From Phlyctochytrium arcticum (Eukaryota; Chytridiomycota; Chytridiomycetes; Chytridiales; Chytridiaceae), in contig JAHLKI010000007.1 in NCBI GenBank assembly GCA_025602905.1, positions 744,001 to 808,000 of the forward strand: DNA of 64,000 nt, read 5' to 3'. Positions 32,418 through 45,081 of the stretch are shown piece by piece (position 1 is the first letter of the stretch; the number at the start of each line of letters is the position of its first letter). The position numbers and the translations under genes are program-made. The notes beneath the pieces were generated by a model, which was not told the origin of the DNA, made no database searches, and saw only the letters and a list, made by a program, of their open reading frames with translations.

Positions 32418-33409
32418 ATGGCAGACGACAATCCGGCCACATTATACCCTCAAATGACTGACGCGCACAACCATATTGTCGACACGCCTGACAACTTGTC
32501 CTCGTTTGACGATCTCCAAACACAACAAGTATGGGTGATGGGCACAAGACCAGAAAACTGGGAGGCAGTCCGGAATCTGTCGAGGGAACATCCCGATCGA
32601 GTGATTCCTGCGTTTGGTGCGGAACAACTTTCATTATCATGTTTGCATTGTGTGTCTAATTATACGGAATAGGGATTCATCCGTGGTTTGCAGCGCAATA
32701 TGCTCAAACATCCCCCTCTGACCTGCAGAATTCGGAGGTCTGGAGTAGCCTAAAAAGCTATTTGGCCTCCTGTTCAAATGCCATGATTGGAGAAATCGGA
32801 ATCGACAGCGTTGCGCGGGATCGGGCCACAAATGAGAAATTTTCATTTTCAGATCAGTTATTACTCTTCAAAGCTCAGATGGAGCTTGGAGCAGAGCTAA
32901 GAAGGCCAGTGAATGTTCATGTAGTGAAATGCCATGGGTATTTTGTAGACATTGTTCAGCAACTCGCCGGTAAACTCCCCGTTGAGAAGAATATGTCAAA
33001 GAAAGAGCGCAAAGAGTCCCGCATAACGGACAAAACTATTCCAGACGCGACTGCAACAGTTTCATCGAGCGATCCACTCCCCCCGAAGATCATGCTGCAT
33101 TCATTCTCGGGTTCTGCAGAAACAGTTAAGGCCCTGTTACGGTTGCCTCATGGGGTCGGTGGACGTTTCTATTTTAGTTTCTCGCTCGCGATCAATGGCC
33201 GATCAAACAAGATGACTGAACGAGTCAGGGCCGTTCCGGATGACCGAATTCTGCTCGAAACTGATCTGCACGACATTGCGCAGGTAGATACCGCAATGCT
33301 CGAGTCCTGCCGAATGGTTGCAGAGGCGAAAGGATGGTCGATGGGTGAAACTGTCACGCAGACCAACAAGAACGCCAAGGAGTTCCTGACATCGGGTGTC
33401 GCAGCGTGA
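32418..33409 (+). CDS. TatD-family metal-dependent DNase, 311 aa
   Basis: Two exons: 32418-32616 and 32673-33409 (intron 56 nt, phase 1). The TIM-barrel metal motifs are visible: DAHNHIVD (H17, H19) at the start, GIHPWF at about 67, GEIGID at about 105 (metal-bridging Glu), NVHVVKCHG, MLHSFSGS at about 210 and ETDLHD at about 265. Members are Mg-dependent exonucleases linked to DNA repair and apoptotic DNA decay; the Cut9-interacting Scn1 type is the closest fungal pattern. An upstream in-frame ATG at 32331 would add 29 residues rich in Asn, Arg and hydroxyl groups that could be a mitochondrial presequence, so dual start use is possible. Confidence 0.88.
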
Positions 33410-33423
33410 CGGAGTAATGTTTT

Positions 33424-34856
33424 TTACTGTCCCTCGCCAAAGACGTTCATGTCATTATCTTTACGCTGGCGCTCTGAACGGGCTTTTTGAGAATGTCGTT
33501 CCTCGCGCTCTTTCGCCTCTTGCTCCTCGCGGTATTTGTAGCTAATCCAGTAAAGGCGGTCAGCAAGTGCGATCACAAAGCAAGCAATGCCATTCAACAC
33601 TCACAGGGCGCTCTCTGGGATATATTCTGGGTTCTGGCAACCTCGCAATTTGCTTGCAATGTCTTGCGCCTGTGCCTTGTCTACCACCCTCTGTGGCTGA
33701 TCTCGCACTTCACTCATTACCTCTTCCAGTAAGAGGTACAATGCCACCATCTTCTCCGGCGTTTCGTTCAAACGGGTGGATAGGTAGCTATCAAAAAATT
33801 GTTAAATGGTTTGGAGGACATTCGCGTTTCGGCTACGTACTCTTTCAGAGTGTCTGTAAACCCCGTTTCTTGGGAGGCCGCGAGAAGGCATCCTAGAGCA
33901 ATTTGCGATGGCATATGGGTGAATTGTAAATCGGTGAGGGTAGCGATTTGAGCAAAGTGTTGAGCCCGGTCGTAAGACTTCCGAAGGCGCGTCATCAAAT
34001 GCTCATGAGCAGGTAGAGGCTGGGTAGATGAAATATAGCTCTAGATTATTATAAGAGATGGATCAGTATACTTTCCCAATGAAACAATCTCTATACTTAC
34101 CTGGATGTCAAGAAACTGTCCGTGCAACGGCCAGAAAGGGTGATGTACCATGTACTCAAAGCGTATGCCTCGTGATAGTGTAAACTCTAGCTCAACCATT
34201 TTATCAGAACTCGGTGATTTTGGAATCTTGGCCAAGAAGTTCTCCAAGGAAATGTGTGAGTGTTCGACTTTTGTCGCCAGAAACAAGCAGGTCATCCTGG
34301 AGAGTAGGTCAATGAATGGATCTCGTTCTTCATATCAAAGTCTGACGAGAACTTACAGGTACAGCTTTGGGTCGTAATCCATCACGGTATTGAGGAGATA
34401 GAAGCGTTTGAAGAATGCCATTGCTGTCGCCTAGGAGAGAAAGTAAGCTAAGCAATTCTCAAAACATACATGGTCTTGTTCTAATCCCACCTGCACCATC
34501 CTATCAAACTTGAAATACCGGCAATAGTCAATCAATTTCCCTTCATAGAATCGGCAATACAGTAATTGTTCCTCGGCAGTCAAACAATCAATTTTGGCAG
34601 CCTCCTTGTCATCCCCATTTTCAAGTGCCTGTACTCCCAGTTCAGATGGTGGTCATTAGATACATATCGAAAGCTGAGGACTTACTCGTTCTTCGGCAAT
34701 GGCTGCTTCTACACGGACCCGTCCTTCTGAATTCACCTTTTCTCGAAGCTTGAAAAGTTCCTCGATGGAAAATCTCCAGTGCCGATACTGTGAGGATGCC
34801 TCAAACACCTGCGGTCTCACAGACTCCTCCTCCTCTTCCATAGTGGACGAGACCAT
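33424..34856 (-). CDS. Cyclin H, CAK/TFIIH subunit, 359 aa
   Basis: Seven exons: 34686-34856, 34491-34628, 34357-34430, 34101-34296, 33841-34040, 33605-33787 and 33424-33541, all phases consistent. The protein starts with an acidic head, then SSQYRHWRFS, typical of cyclin H, followed by two cyclin boxes: the first at about 75-190 (AMAFFKRFYL..MDYDPKLYLMTCLFLATKVEH), the second at about 195-280 (QIALGCLLAAS). The tail is Glu/Arg-rich. Cyclin H activates the kinase that phosphorylates CDKs and, within TFIIH, the RNA polymerase II tail. The TCLFLATKVE signature distinguishes it from the cyclin C group less sharply than the N-terminal WRF motif does. The gene is head to head with the Vps32 gene. 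Confidence 0.88.
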
Positions 34857-35178
34857 GGTCCTTCTATAAGATCGAGATCACCCAGTTCCAAAATGTGTGG
34901 AATGTCAAAAGTTAGGGCTCGCGGAGCCAGGGTTGGGCACTGCTGGTGACACTCGCCGGTTCTTGGCACAAATATTTCCACTGCAGCAATCCGGTTTCGA
35001 CTCCGCTTCATACGCGACCTCTTTCTGTTGGACAAATCTCGAAAAGGCCTATCACCCAGCATTTAGGGGCTCTCTCTGAAGACGCTTGTATACCCCAATC
35101 TCAATCGGTACTCTGTGTTGCGCGCAGTGCCCCTTTACCGACCACTGAATCACCGTCAAAAAGGTCCCACACCTCACC
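34857..35178. promoter_or_regulatory. Divergent promoter between cyclin H and Vps32 genes
   Basis: A 322-bp intergenic stretch with no supported ORF that must hold both promoters. No clear TATA box or known operator is visible. Confidence 0.4.
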
Positions 35179-36012
35179 ATGAACCTGTTTCGAAGAGCGC
35201 AGGTCTCAAAAACCGCGCCAAAGGATGCTATCGTCCGGTTGCGAGAAAGCTTGGAGATGTTGGAGAAGCGGGAAAAGTATTTACAAACCAAGATAGACAA
35301 CGAGCTCAAGATTGCCAAGGCTAATGTATCAAAGAACAAGCGAGGTAAGCATCAAAGTTGATTGAATATTGCTACTGCTTTCATTTTGGGAGCTGTGGCA
35401 CTCTTCATTCCTGAGTTTCGACTCACCAATGACATTGCAGCTGCTTTGATGGCTCTCAAGCGAAAGAAGGCGTACGAGGATCAGATATCAAAAATTATGG
35501 GCTCTCGAATGACACTGGAACAGCAAGTTATGGCGATCGAGAATGCAAATGTCAACCTCGAGACCATGAACGCAATGAAGGCGGGTGCTGACGCCATGAA
35601 GCAAATTCACGGACATTTGGATATCAACAAGGTTGACGGGACAATGGATGATATTCGAGAACAAATGGATCTTGCAAACGAAATTAGTGAAGCAATCTCT
35701 CAGCCAGTCAACTTTGGTGTTGAATTTGATGAGGAGGAACTCAACGAGGAACTGGAGCTATTGGAACAAGAAGACTTGGACGCGCGACTATTGGATACTG
35801 CTGGTATTGGAGCAGAGTTGGAGGTTGAGGGTGCACCGGCTGTTCCAAATGCTGTTCCAGGTAGAGTCAAATATAAGCATCATTGATATACCAGTGACTG
35901 ATATTTGTATACTTTAGCAATTGCGCAACCACCTCGTCCAAATAGGGCACAGAAAGTGCAAAGCGACGAGGATGCAGAACTCGAGGAGTTACGCGCTGCC
36001 ATGGCCATGTAG
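35179..36012 (+). CDS. ESCRT-III subunit Vps32/Snf7 (CHMP4), 226 aa
   Basis: Three exons: 35179-35344, 35441-35860 and 35918-36012. The N terminus (MNLFRRA) is the amphipathic membrane-binding end of Snf7 proteins, followed by a basic helical hairpin (to about residue 110) with ALMALKRKKAYEDQI and LEQQVMAIENANVN, the polymer-forming core. The acidic middle (FDEEELNEELELLEQEDLD, about 150-170) and the C-terminal helix DAELEELRAAMAM are the autoinhibitory region and the Alix/Vps4-interacting motif. The protein forms membrane-remodelling filaments on endosomes, where it acts in multivesicular-body sorting. Length equals the usual 220-240 residues. Confidence 0.95.
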
Positions 36013-36176
36013 ACATTTCCTTCGCATTTTCAATTGGGATATAATTTTCCACATACCGGACCGCCTTTGTCATTTGTCTCATAGAACAGAGTTCAGAGCT
36101 TGTTTGCTACGCTCTTACAGTACAATATATCCGCAGCAGCAATATTATCTATAGTACAGCCATTTGTCCTCAATTT

Positions 36177-38002
36177 CTACTGAACTTTCTTGGTGGCCCT
36201 TTCCGACTTGGGCGTCGAACCAGTAAGTAAGACGCCGGAACTGTCCGCCACGCTCTTGGTCAATTCCGCTTGTCCGCCAGACTCACGATGTCCTCCATAA
36301 CTCGCACCCAACGCTTTTCCTACGCGACGGCAAATGCGACCACCACCAAGCGCGCCAAAGAAAACAATGGCCGCAAAGTTCCAGACGTGCACCATGTAAT
36401 ATACGGAGCGCCAGACTTTCAAGCCGTTGGCGACAGTATATACCGGGAAAGGCGCGCAAATGTAGTTGATTGAAAATTGAGTGAAAAGCCAGCCCAAGGC
36501 GTCATAGAGGGGCTTGTATGGGGCCAATTGGGAGGGTTGAACCACCAAAGGTCGCAAGTTTCGTCGCAAGAGCTGGCCAGTGATGGTGACCATCGCTCCT
36601 GACAAGAAGGTAAAGTAGTATCCTGGTCGGAAACCATGCCAAACAGCTGAGGTCAGGTAGGTGCAGAAGTTGGCAAAGGCGGTGGATCCTCCACCCTTCT
36701 TCCCCTTTGCTGCCGGATCCTTAGTGTCGGCCTTCGTTGTGGCGCTAGGTTCTTGGGGCGCGACTCTCAAGTAAACGCAATTGCGCAACCACTTTCCGGT
36801 TTGCTGATTCCATGCTCCGATATAGTCACGGGGAGATTGGGCCAACTCAAGTGCGTAAGGGTCGACATTTTGTACACGAGTGAACAGCTGCTTTTTAGGA
36901 TCCTTGGGATCTGGCCCCAAATAACTGATTCCAGATATGGCACACGCTCCTTCAGCCAACTTCCACGCCCCATAATACTTGCATCGAACGACATTTCCTG
37001 CCAAAGTTATGTATATAATTCTAAAGCCTGGTTAAGTCAGGTGGCCCACTCATAAGCTGGATTTGTTACACACCTGTACCAGAGGGGTTGCTCCAGGAAA
37101 CTGGGGTACGTCGCTTTGATGTGGGCGAGCGGTTTGGCTCCTGCCATAAATATGCCAATGGTAAAAAGGCCGACCAAAAATGTTTTGAAGGCAGGGACAG
37201 TCCGTGGTGGGATGCGGTCGAAAGGTGCCTAATAATATCGGTCAGAAGCTGATGTAGAGTGGTGAGTTCTGTGTACTCTCATACCTCGCCCCGTGTGAAC
37301 TTTCGGTAATCGGCAAAGTCATTCGCTGGACCCACAAACCATCCACCGAAAAAGAAGGCGTAACCCAGAAATTCAATCAAGCTAGGCATCTCTCGGATAG
37401 CTGTCCGCTGTTGCTCTTTGGTAAGCGTCTTTTTTTAAAGGAAAAGAAAATCAGTTGGCGAATAAACTAGAAAATAGTAATCATGTAGGCGCATACCTCA
37501 TGCTTCTTGGTGCCATCATGCGCAGCCCAAGCAAATGTGCTCAATTTGATGACGAGCATCATGATTGGACCTGTGTTGTCGGAGCGACTCTCATCGGGGT
37601 TGAAGATTTGGTTCTCCAAGTGACTGAAAACCGATTAGTCAGTATGGCACATACACATCCTATTGCCTTGGAGGAGATCACTTACTGTACGCTCAGCAAG
37701 GACAGGATTCCGAGAAAGACTGTAATCGGCACCCATTTGCTCTCACGCTTATATGCTACCAGTGCCCATGCTGATACACATGCAGTAAGAAGCTGAACGT
37801 ACAGCCAGGGGTCAACAATAAAGACGCAGATAACTGTTGCGACAGTGATGGAAAAGAGGTGCTTTGCGGTGGCAGCGTGAGCAGGCAACTTGGTAAAGAG
37901 GGCCGCCAATGGGTATGCCGAGAAGAGGACGATGGCGATGACCAAGTTTTGGGCAGGGACGCCGAGAGCCTTGCCCCAGCTATCTGCGACGGTATAAGTC
38001 AT
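36177..38002 (-). CDS. MBOAT-family lysophospholipid acyltransferase, 528 aa
   Basis: Five exons: 37686-38002, 37497-37623, 37285-37428, 37074-37228 and 36177-37020. In the last junction only the acceptor before ATTATATACATA keeps the frame and gives WYRIIYITLAG. Many membrane segments are present. The MBOAT signature is intact: WNQQTGKWLRNCVYLR at about 318-334 and SAVWHGFRPGYY at about 373-384, with the invariant histidine at about 376. This fits the Ale1/LPT1-MBOAT1/2/5 group, ER enzymes that reacylate lysophospholipids with acyl-CoA (Lands cycle). A Lys/Ala-rich insert at about 340-360 sits between the two signatures. Head to head with the transporter gene at 38334. Confidence 0.92.
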
Positions 38003-38333
38003 CTTTGCCCGTCTAAGATTCTATAGATCTTAGATCTAAAATGTCAAAATCGGCAGGACCATGCATGTCACCCCAGATCCGGAGCAACCCGGAAACTCCA
38101 CCCCCGACACATTCCGAAGAAAGCTACCGGAATGACAGGTGTGGCTTGGCAGCGACCGCCCCGACGCACAGCGCGTATTTCAAGAATTCCCTTTCGTAAG
38201 AAAGTTCAAATTCAGCGGCGGCTCCTTCGCCATGAACTATTAGAAAACTTAAATCCAACTGTCTTCTTCCTGGTGTCTTCGGCCTCCCACATCGTCCCTA
38301 TAGCGCTATAGAAAGAGAAAGTGTGTCAACGCC
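38003..38333. promoter_or_regulatory. Divergent promoter between MBOAT and AAAP-type genes
   Basis: A 331-bp stretch with no supported ORF. Contains a short palindrome-like TATAGCGCTATA at about 38300-38311, close to the plus-strand start. Function is not known. Confidence 0.4.
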
Positions 38334-41279
38334 ATGCCCACCCTCTCGCGCACGCTGGCGAGTTTAGGCGGTGGTGGGGGCAATTACCGTCGCACCACAA
38401 TAGCAAAGGTCCGGATCCTCCCTTCACCACAGGGTACTCTGCAACTCCACTGACGCTAGGACGTTGTTTTTAGCTTCTGAACGCCAAAACAATCTCCTTT
38501 TTCGGTGGAGTATGTCTTCTGATCAACGGAATGACTGGACCTGGTATGATTCCGTGGCAGCTACAAGAAAGTACCAAATGGAGTCTGACATTTCTGAGAA
38601 AGGTGTGCCATTTACGCCAGCGACATTTCAAGAGTCGGGATGGTTCTTTCCTCTGATTCTCTTTGGCCTGTTCGCACTCGTCTCTGCCCTCAGTGTTCTA
38701 TTTATTATCGAGGCCATGCAAGCAATTCCTGGGAATAAGCATTTCCAGGTGTGTGAAGAAGGGCCATGTTGGGGAAAATCTTGAACTAAAACGATGTAAA
38801 AAAAAGGGAACTGTGGAATTTGCCACATTGATCAACTTTTACTTTGGCAACTACGCACATTACTTTGGCCAATTCCTACTTTATGGGGCGTTGCAATCAA
38901 ATGCCATGCAATCTATCGTCATTATGGCGCAGGTTCGTGCGCACCAGCATTTTTAAGACGGTGAACGATCCATTAACCTCATTCACCCTTAGACTTTTGA
39001 CAGTATTGTGATAGATATATTCGGCAAGACTTGCGGTCTGGCGTTGTCCGGTCCAAGTCCTGGCTGGTACTGTGTCAACAAGATATCTGCGAATGGATTT
39101 CCATCACCATTCGAGGATACTTGGATGCTTTTCACTGTTGGGATCTTGGTATGACGATTATGACATTCCCACACATGCGCAGCGGAAGATTGACTATTTC
39201 TTCCTTCCAGTTGGTCCTCATCTTTTGTTTACCTTTGGGAGTTATCAATCTCGATGATAATATCATCGCCCAAGTCAGTAAGTGTCACAACTGAAAAGGT
39301 CATCCTGGTTTGCTCGTTTGTGCTCATTATGCCCGTCATTTTCAGTCGCCTTCTGGCTCTCCGTTGCTATTGGATTAGAATGGATCGGCGCGTCTTTCTA
39401 TAATAAAGTCAAGATTGAACGAGTTCCAGTGTTTGGGAACAAGTTTGGGACCGTCGTAGGAACAATCATGCTCAATTTGGCATTCACCACAGTCGTGCCA
39501 TCTTGGGTTAATATTAAGGTGGGAATTCTATCAGCGTACACGAACGGCGCAAATACTAATTGCATCGAGTAGAAGCGCACGGTTAATGCCCAAAGTGTTG
39601 TATGGACCGCTGTCCTGATTGCCGTCCTCTTCTACATTTGTGTGGGTCTTATACGTGAGTAGTTTGTCTATATTCCTCCCAAAGTGTCGGCATTTATGTG
39701 AGTACCTACAGCCGCGCTTGGATTCGACATCGACGACTCTGGAAGTATCTTGCCAGCACTTGTTGCCTCCGGAAAGCTCAACAAGTCTACCGCGTATATG
39801 TTCTCCATTGTCATGCTGCTGCCCTCTATCCCGGTCAACTTTATCGTCGCTCAGAGTAATCTCGTTCAGAACAAAGTTGCTGGGAAATGTGAGTTCGTGA
39901 GCTTAAGTTCCCTGAGTTACAGATGCTGACCAGCATTGCTGATACGTAGACCTTGGTATATTCTTGGCGCACGTACTTCCCTGGTTCTTGTGCATCCCCT
40001 TGCAGACGGGACAAAGCATGCAATCATTCATCAGTTGGACATCGCTCATCTTTGTCTCAACTGCCAACTTCATTATTCCCCTTATCATCTACCTGAAGTG
40101 CCAACGCTTCCGTCGGGATTACAACGAAAATCGAAGTAAGAATATTTTTTGAATCCTTTTTAGATTGAAAACCAAACCTCGGCTTTCCTAGTCTTGACAA
40201 TCAAACAAAAGTTCTTGCTGAAGGAGATCCATTGGTCATCCCGTACAATCCACAAGTTTATCGACGACAAAACACTGAAGGATACCAACATTGGGGGAGA
40301 CTTTGAGCCTCGAAGGCGAGAATTACCCCGTGATAGATCAGAACTCTCTATTCGGGGCCCTATCCCCTTGCTGGAAGACGAAAGCCCTCAAAAGGGCATT
40401 GTACCCACTTTACCCACCCTCGCAATCGATTCTGTAGCCGGACCGTCAGCCAGCAACCGTTCAAAGACCCCACCTCCACCGTCACCTGCTAGCTCAATTT
40501 TAAAATCGCCAAAACCAGCCTCCGTGCCCACTGATGGAGTTGGCTTGGAAATGCCCGCCCCGCTTAAACGAGAAACCACGGTTCGGTTCGAGGGAAGTGG
40601 CGAAGATACATCGTCCGAAGCATCTCTTGGTGTCCATAATGCTCCAGAAGAAAGCGACCGTGATGTATATGCAGATAGATATTCCAAGGACAACGAGAGC
40701 CCGTCCGGTCAGGAGGAATACTTGAAAGACGATGTTCCCGATCCTGATATGGAGCACAAATTGGCGCGGTTGGAAACGCGACGATGGGATGTTGAGACTG
40801 GCCCACGTGGCATGCGCAGTACCCTAAGCCGCGCACTGAAAGGAATAACACGCACCCCAAGCATCACTTCTTCAAATCCTTCATATTCTCGTCCTGGTCG
40901 CAGCACGGATCTATCAGCGTCTCCGGAGCGAAATGCGGAAGGCGAGGCTGTGCGCATGGAGAATCTTCGACAGTCACAGGAGCCAGACGGTACCATGTAC
41001 CCATCCGACTCTGAAACTCGCGACGCATCAATACCAAACCCACCAGGAGCCCCAATTCGTCGCGGCACGACTGGAAGTACCACTACCGATGTATCTGACG
41101 GTGCTGATCTGATCCGAAAAAACACGTTACCCATACATCCCCAATACGTCAGTCCAACATTCCGCAGTATCCCAACATGGTTCCCGGTGCGGGGCAGAGT
41201 CGTCGCATGGGCCCTTCTGATCATCACGAGTGCTGTAAGCGTAGCAAACATCATTGTTGCTATTGCAGGTGTTGGATAA
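38334..41279 (+). CDS. AAAP-type amino-acid transporter-like membrane protein with long tail, 781 aa
   Basis: Eleven exons: 38334-38408, 38474-38543, 38603-38748, 38807-38932, 38993-39148, 39211-39277, 39346-39518, 39573-39654, 39712-39888, 39950-40135 and 40192-41279. Phases close at every junction. The first membrane helix reads ISFFGGVCLLINGMTGPGVP, the typical opening of amino acid/auxin permease family proteins; about ten more hydrophobic segments follow, the last near LKCQRFRRDY. A polar tail of about 300 residues (Ser/Pro/Asp-rich) ends in one more membrane segment (VVAWALLIITSAVSVANII). Likely a vacuolar or plasma-membrane transporter, substrate unknown. The first exon is the least certain: its donor GTCCGG is weak and another start is possible. 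Confidence 0.75.
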
Positions 41280-41716
41280 CGAACCGTCGCCTGCATGAGC
41301 CGAGCTTGTCTTTACTATATAGAATGCAAAGTTGCAAAGATGTCAAGATGGATGACGATCGCAAGAAGCGACGCTCCAAGTAGAATATTGTTAGCCATCA
41401 CTGGAATCCTGGAATCAGAATTCCTTGTATTTAATCCCAAATTCTTTGGGCTACGTTTGTAACATATACTTGCACAGTCGTTCAACGGCCTAAACTGCGA
41501 AGAATTTGAAGATGTGGTACCTGGAGGATAGTAGATCTACGGCGGATTAGTAACTACCGCCGTTCGCATTTGACTTGGTGATACTTATAGAACTCCTTCA
41601 CCACTTTTGTCCTTCATTTTATTTTTCCGACATGGTACGATATTAGTTTTCCAGGTATGAGTTTGTCCGGTTTACTTGTAATTAAGTTACATGATAGATA
41701 ATCTAGCCTCTACTAT
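41280..41716. other. Convergent intergenic region
   Basis: 3' flanks of the transporter gene (plus) and the mevalonate decarboxylase gene (minus). AT-rich, no ORF with recognisable content. Confidence 0.45.
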
Positions 41717-42976
41717 CTACATTTTTGGTAATCCATCTTCTCCCAGCAAAGAAGTTCCCGCCACATTTCCACGGGCGAGCACTCGAGGGCCGTCACCCAC
41801 TTTCGTACTGATGATACGGCGTAAGCTTCCGGGTTCGCGCGGCGACATGCCAATCTGCTTGATGAGGTCCTGTACGCTCTGCTTGTTTTCTTGCCCCATA
41901 AACTCCTTGGCGCGGCCAAAGTAATCGTCGCCACCTTCTGAAGATGGGAAAATGTGGTTGATAATGGCAAGAACTTCCGGAACATGTTCACGACGGAGGT
42001 AAAGAACGGCATTAGGCCCGGCATCAAACGTGTATGCGGCGCGGTAACCCGTGTTCTGCGGCAATGCTTTGTTGGTGGGGGCGTTATGGATTCGGTTGTA
42101 GGCCGTTACGAGTGCGATAATAGATCGTGAGACATCGTTCAAGTAGGTGATTGGGGGATAAGTGTCCAAGCAGACTGCGTGGAACTGATTCGAATCACGC
42201 ATGGTCAGCTCTGCAAAAGAGTCGTAATCCTTGGCCATGATTGCTCGCTTCATATCATCCATGCGTTTAGGCACCTGCTTGATGCGCTCCTGCAACAGCT
42301 CAGACGTCTCTACAGTGAGTTGCATGCCGGCCGTTGACGGTGTGTCCTTGCGAGCATCTGATGCGACCAGAACCAACGCTTCCATATCCGGCCAGTGGGC
42401 CTCGTCGGCAACCTGGATTGCGACAGAATCCGAACCATTAGCTTGACTGCCCATCTCCCATGCGACAAAGCCCCCAAACAAACTACGACAGGCTGATCCG
42501 GAACCTAGGCGAGCAAGGGAAGACAAATCAGAAGGCGAGACTTTGTCGGCAACACCAAGGGCGTGTGCGGCACCAAACGTCAAGGCGGCGAAACCACTGG
42601 CGCTTGAAGCGAGACCGGCTGCCGTGGGGAAGTTGTTTCGGGAGCAGATATGCAGCTTGTAGTTGGCCAACTTTGGTAGACTTGGATCAGCCGTCTCCAG
42701 TTTCTGCCGCAATGCCCGCAATTCCTTCAGAACATTAACCGTGCGCTTGTTTTTTGATACATCCTCCTCAACATCGTTCAGCCATAAACGATCCTTGGTG
42801 AAGCTAGCGTCGGCGCGGACTGTGGTGGTAGATCGGAGATCGTCTTGGGAGAGTGTAAGAGACAGCGACGAGTTCGTAGGGAGGAGAAGTGAAGTATCCC
42901 GCTTTCCCCAGTACTTGACGACAGCGATGTTCACTGGGGCAGAGACCGTTACTTCTGAGTATTCTGTTTGGGTCAT
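41717..42976 (-). CDS. mvd1: Mevalonate diphosphate decarboxylase, 419 aa
   Basis: Intronless. Converts mevalonate 5-diphosphate, with ATP, to isopentenyl diphosphate, CO2, ADP and phosphate in the sterol/isoprenoid pathway. The N terminus (APVNIAVVKYWGKRD) and the GHMP-kinase phosphate loop (FPTAAGLASSASGFAAL, about 120-136) are intact, as are GSGSACRSLFGGFVAWE at about 156-172, ALVLVASDARKDTPST at about 200 and TFDAGPNAVLYL at about 315. The chain is some 20-80 residues longer than many relatives, mostly in the C-terminal 50 residues. In fungi this is ERG19/MVD1. It is followed on the same strand by a run of about 100 bp up to the kynurenine monooxygenase stop. Confidence 0.95.
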   Translation of the reverse strand: MTQTEYSEVTVSAPVNIAVVKYWGKRDTSLLLPTNSSLSLTLSQDDLRSTTTVRADASFTKDRLWLNDVEEDVSKNKRTVNVLKELRALRQKLETADPSLPKLANYKLHICSRNNFPTAAGLASSASGFAALTFGAAHALGVADKVSPSDLSSLARLGSGSACRSLFGGFVAWEMGSQANGSDSVAIQVADEAHWPDMEALVLVASDARKDTPSTAGMQLTVETSELLQERIKQVPKRMDDMKRAIMAKDYDSFAELTMRDSNQFHAVCLDTYPPITYLNDVSRSIIALVTAYNRIHNAPTNKALPQNTGYRAAYTFDAGPNAVLYLRREHVPEVLAIINHIFPSSEGGDDYFGRAKEFMGQENKQSVQDLIKQIGMSPREPGSLRRIISTKVGDGPRVLARGNVAGTSLLGEDGLPKM

Positions 42977-43084
42977 CTCGAAGTATTCGAATGGTAAAAG
43001 ATCCGTACACCTGTCAGATAGGTCGCGAGCGGTTGAAATGGCCTGATTTCAAACCCTAGCTTTTTTATATAAAGACCATAAAAT

Positions 43085-44842
<1,758 letters not shown>

Positions 44843-45081
44843 TTTGCACACTAATGTATAGCTGCGAGGGATAGATTGCTTGGGACGATGCTGCTGAAAC
44901 TGCTTTTGAGGTGGAACACTGGAATCGAGGAGTGTCACCATTAGGGTTAGGGTTAAGGTCGGAGAATCGAAGAGATCGGACGCTCTTTTGCGTTTTGAAA
45001 GTCAACCCCAAGATCAAGCTTGTCCTATCAAAGACAGTCTCTTAATCCCCAGAAGTTCAAGATCAAATCACAACAAGTATA
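44843..45081. promoter_or_regulatory. Divergent promoter of bna4 and the RFC gene, with telomere-like box
   Basis: Only 239 bp separate the two ATGs. At 44941-44955 the plus strand reads TTAGGGTTAGGGTTA, two and a half copies of the fungal telomere repeat. Such boxes bind TTAGGG-repeat factors (Tbf1/Teb1 type) in some fungal promoters. Whether it regulates either gene is inference. Confidence 0.6.

Noticed and set aside
38464..38784. Single-frame start (MSSDQRNDWTW) for the transporter gene
   Set aside because: That frame reads through the second intron. The spliced alternative gives the family's conserved first helix ending MTGPGVP, so the frame start is an artefact.
40388..41296. Long minus-strand frames opposite the transporter tail
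   Set aside because: They mirror the biased composition of the disordered tail; no domain is seen.
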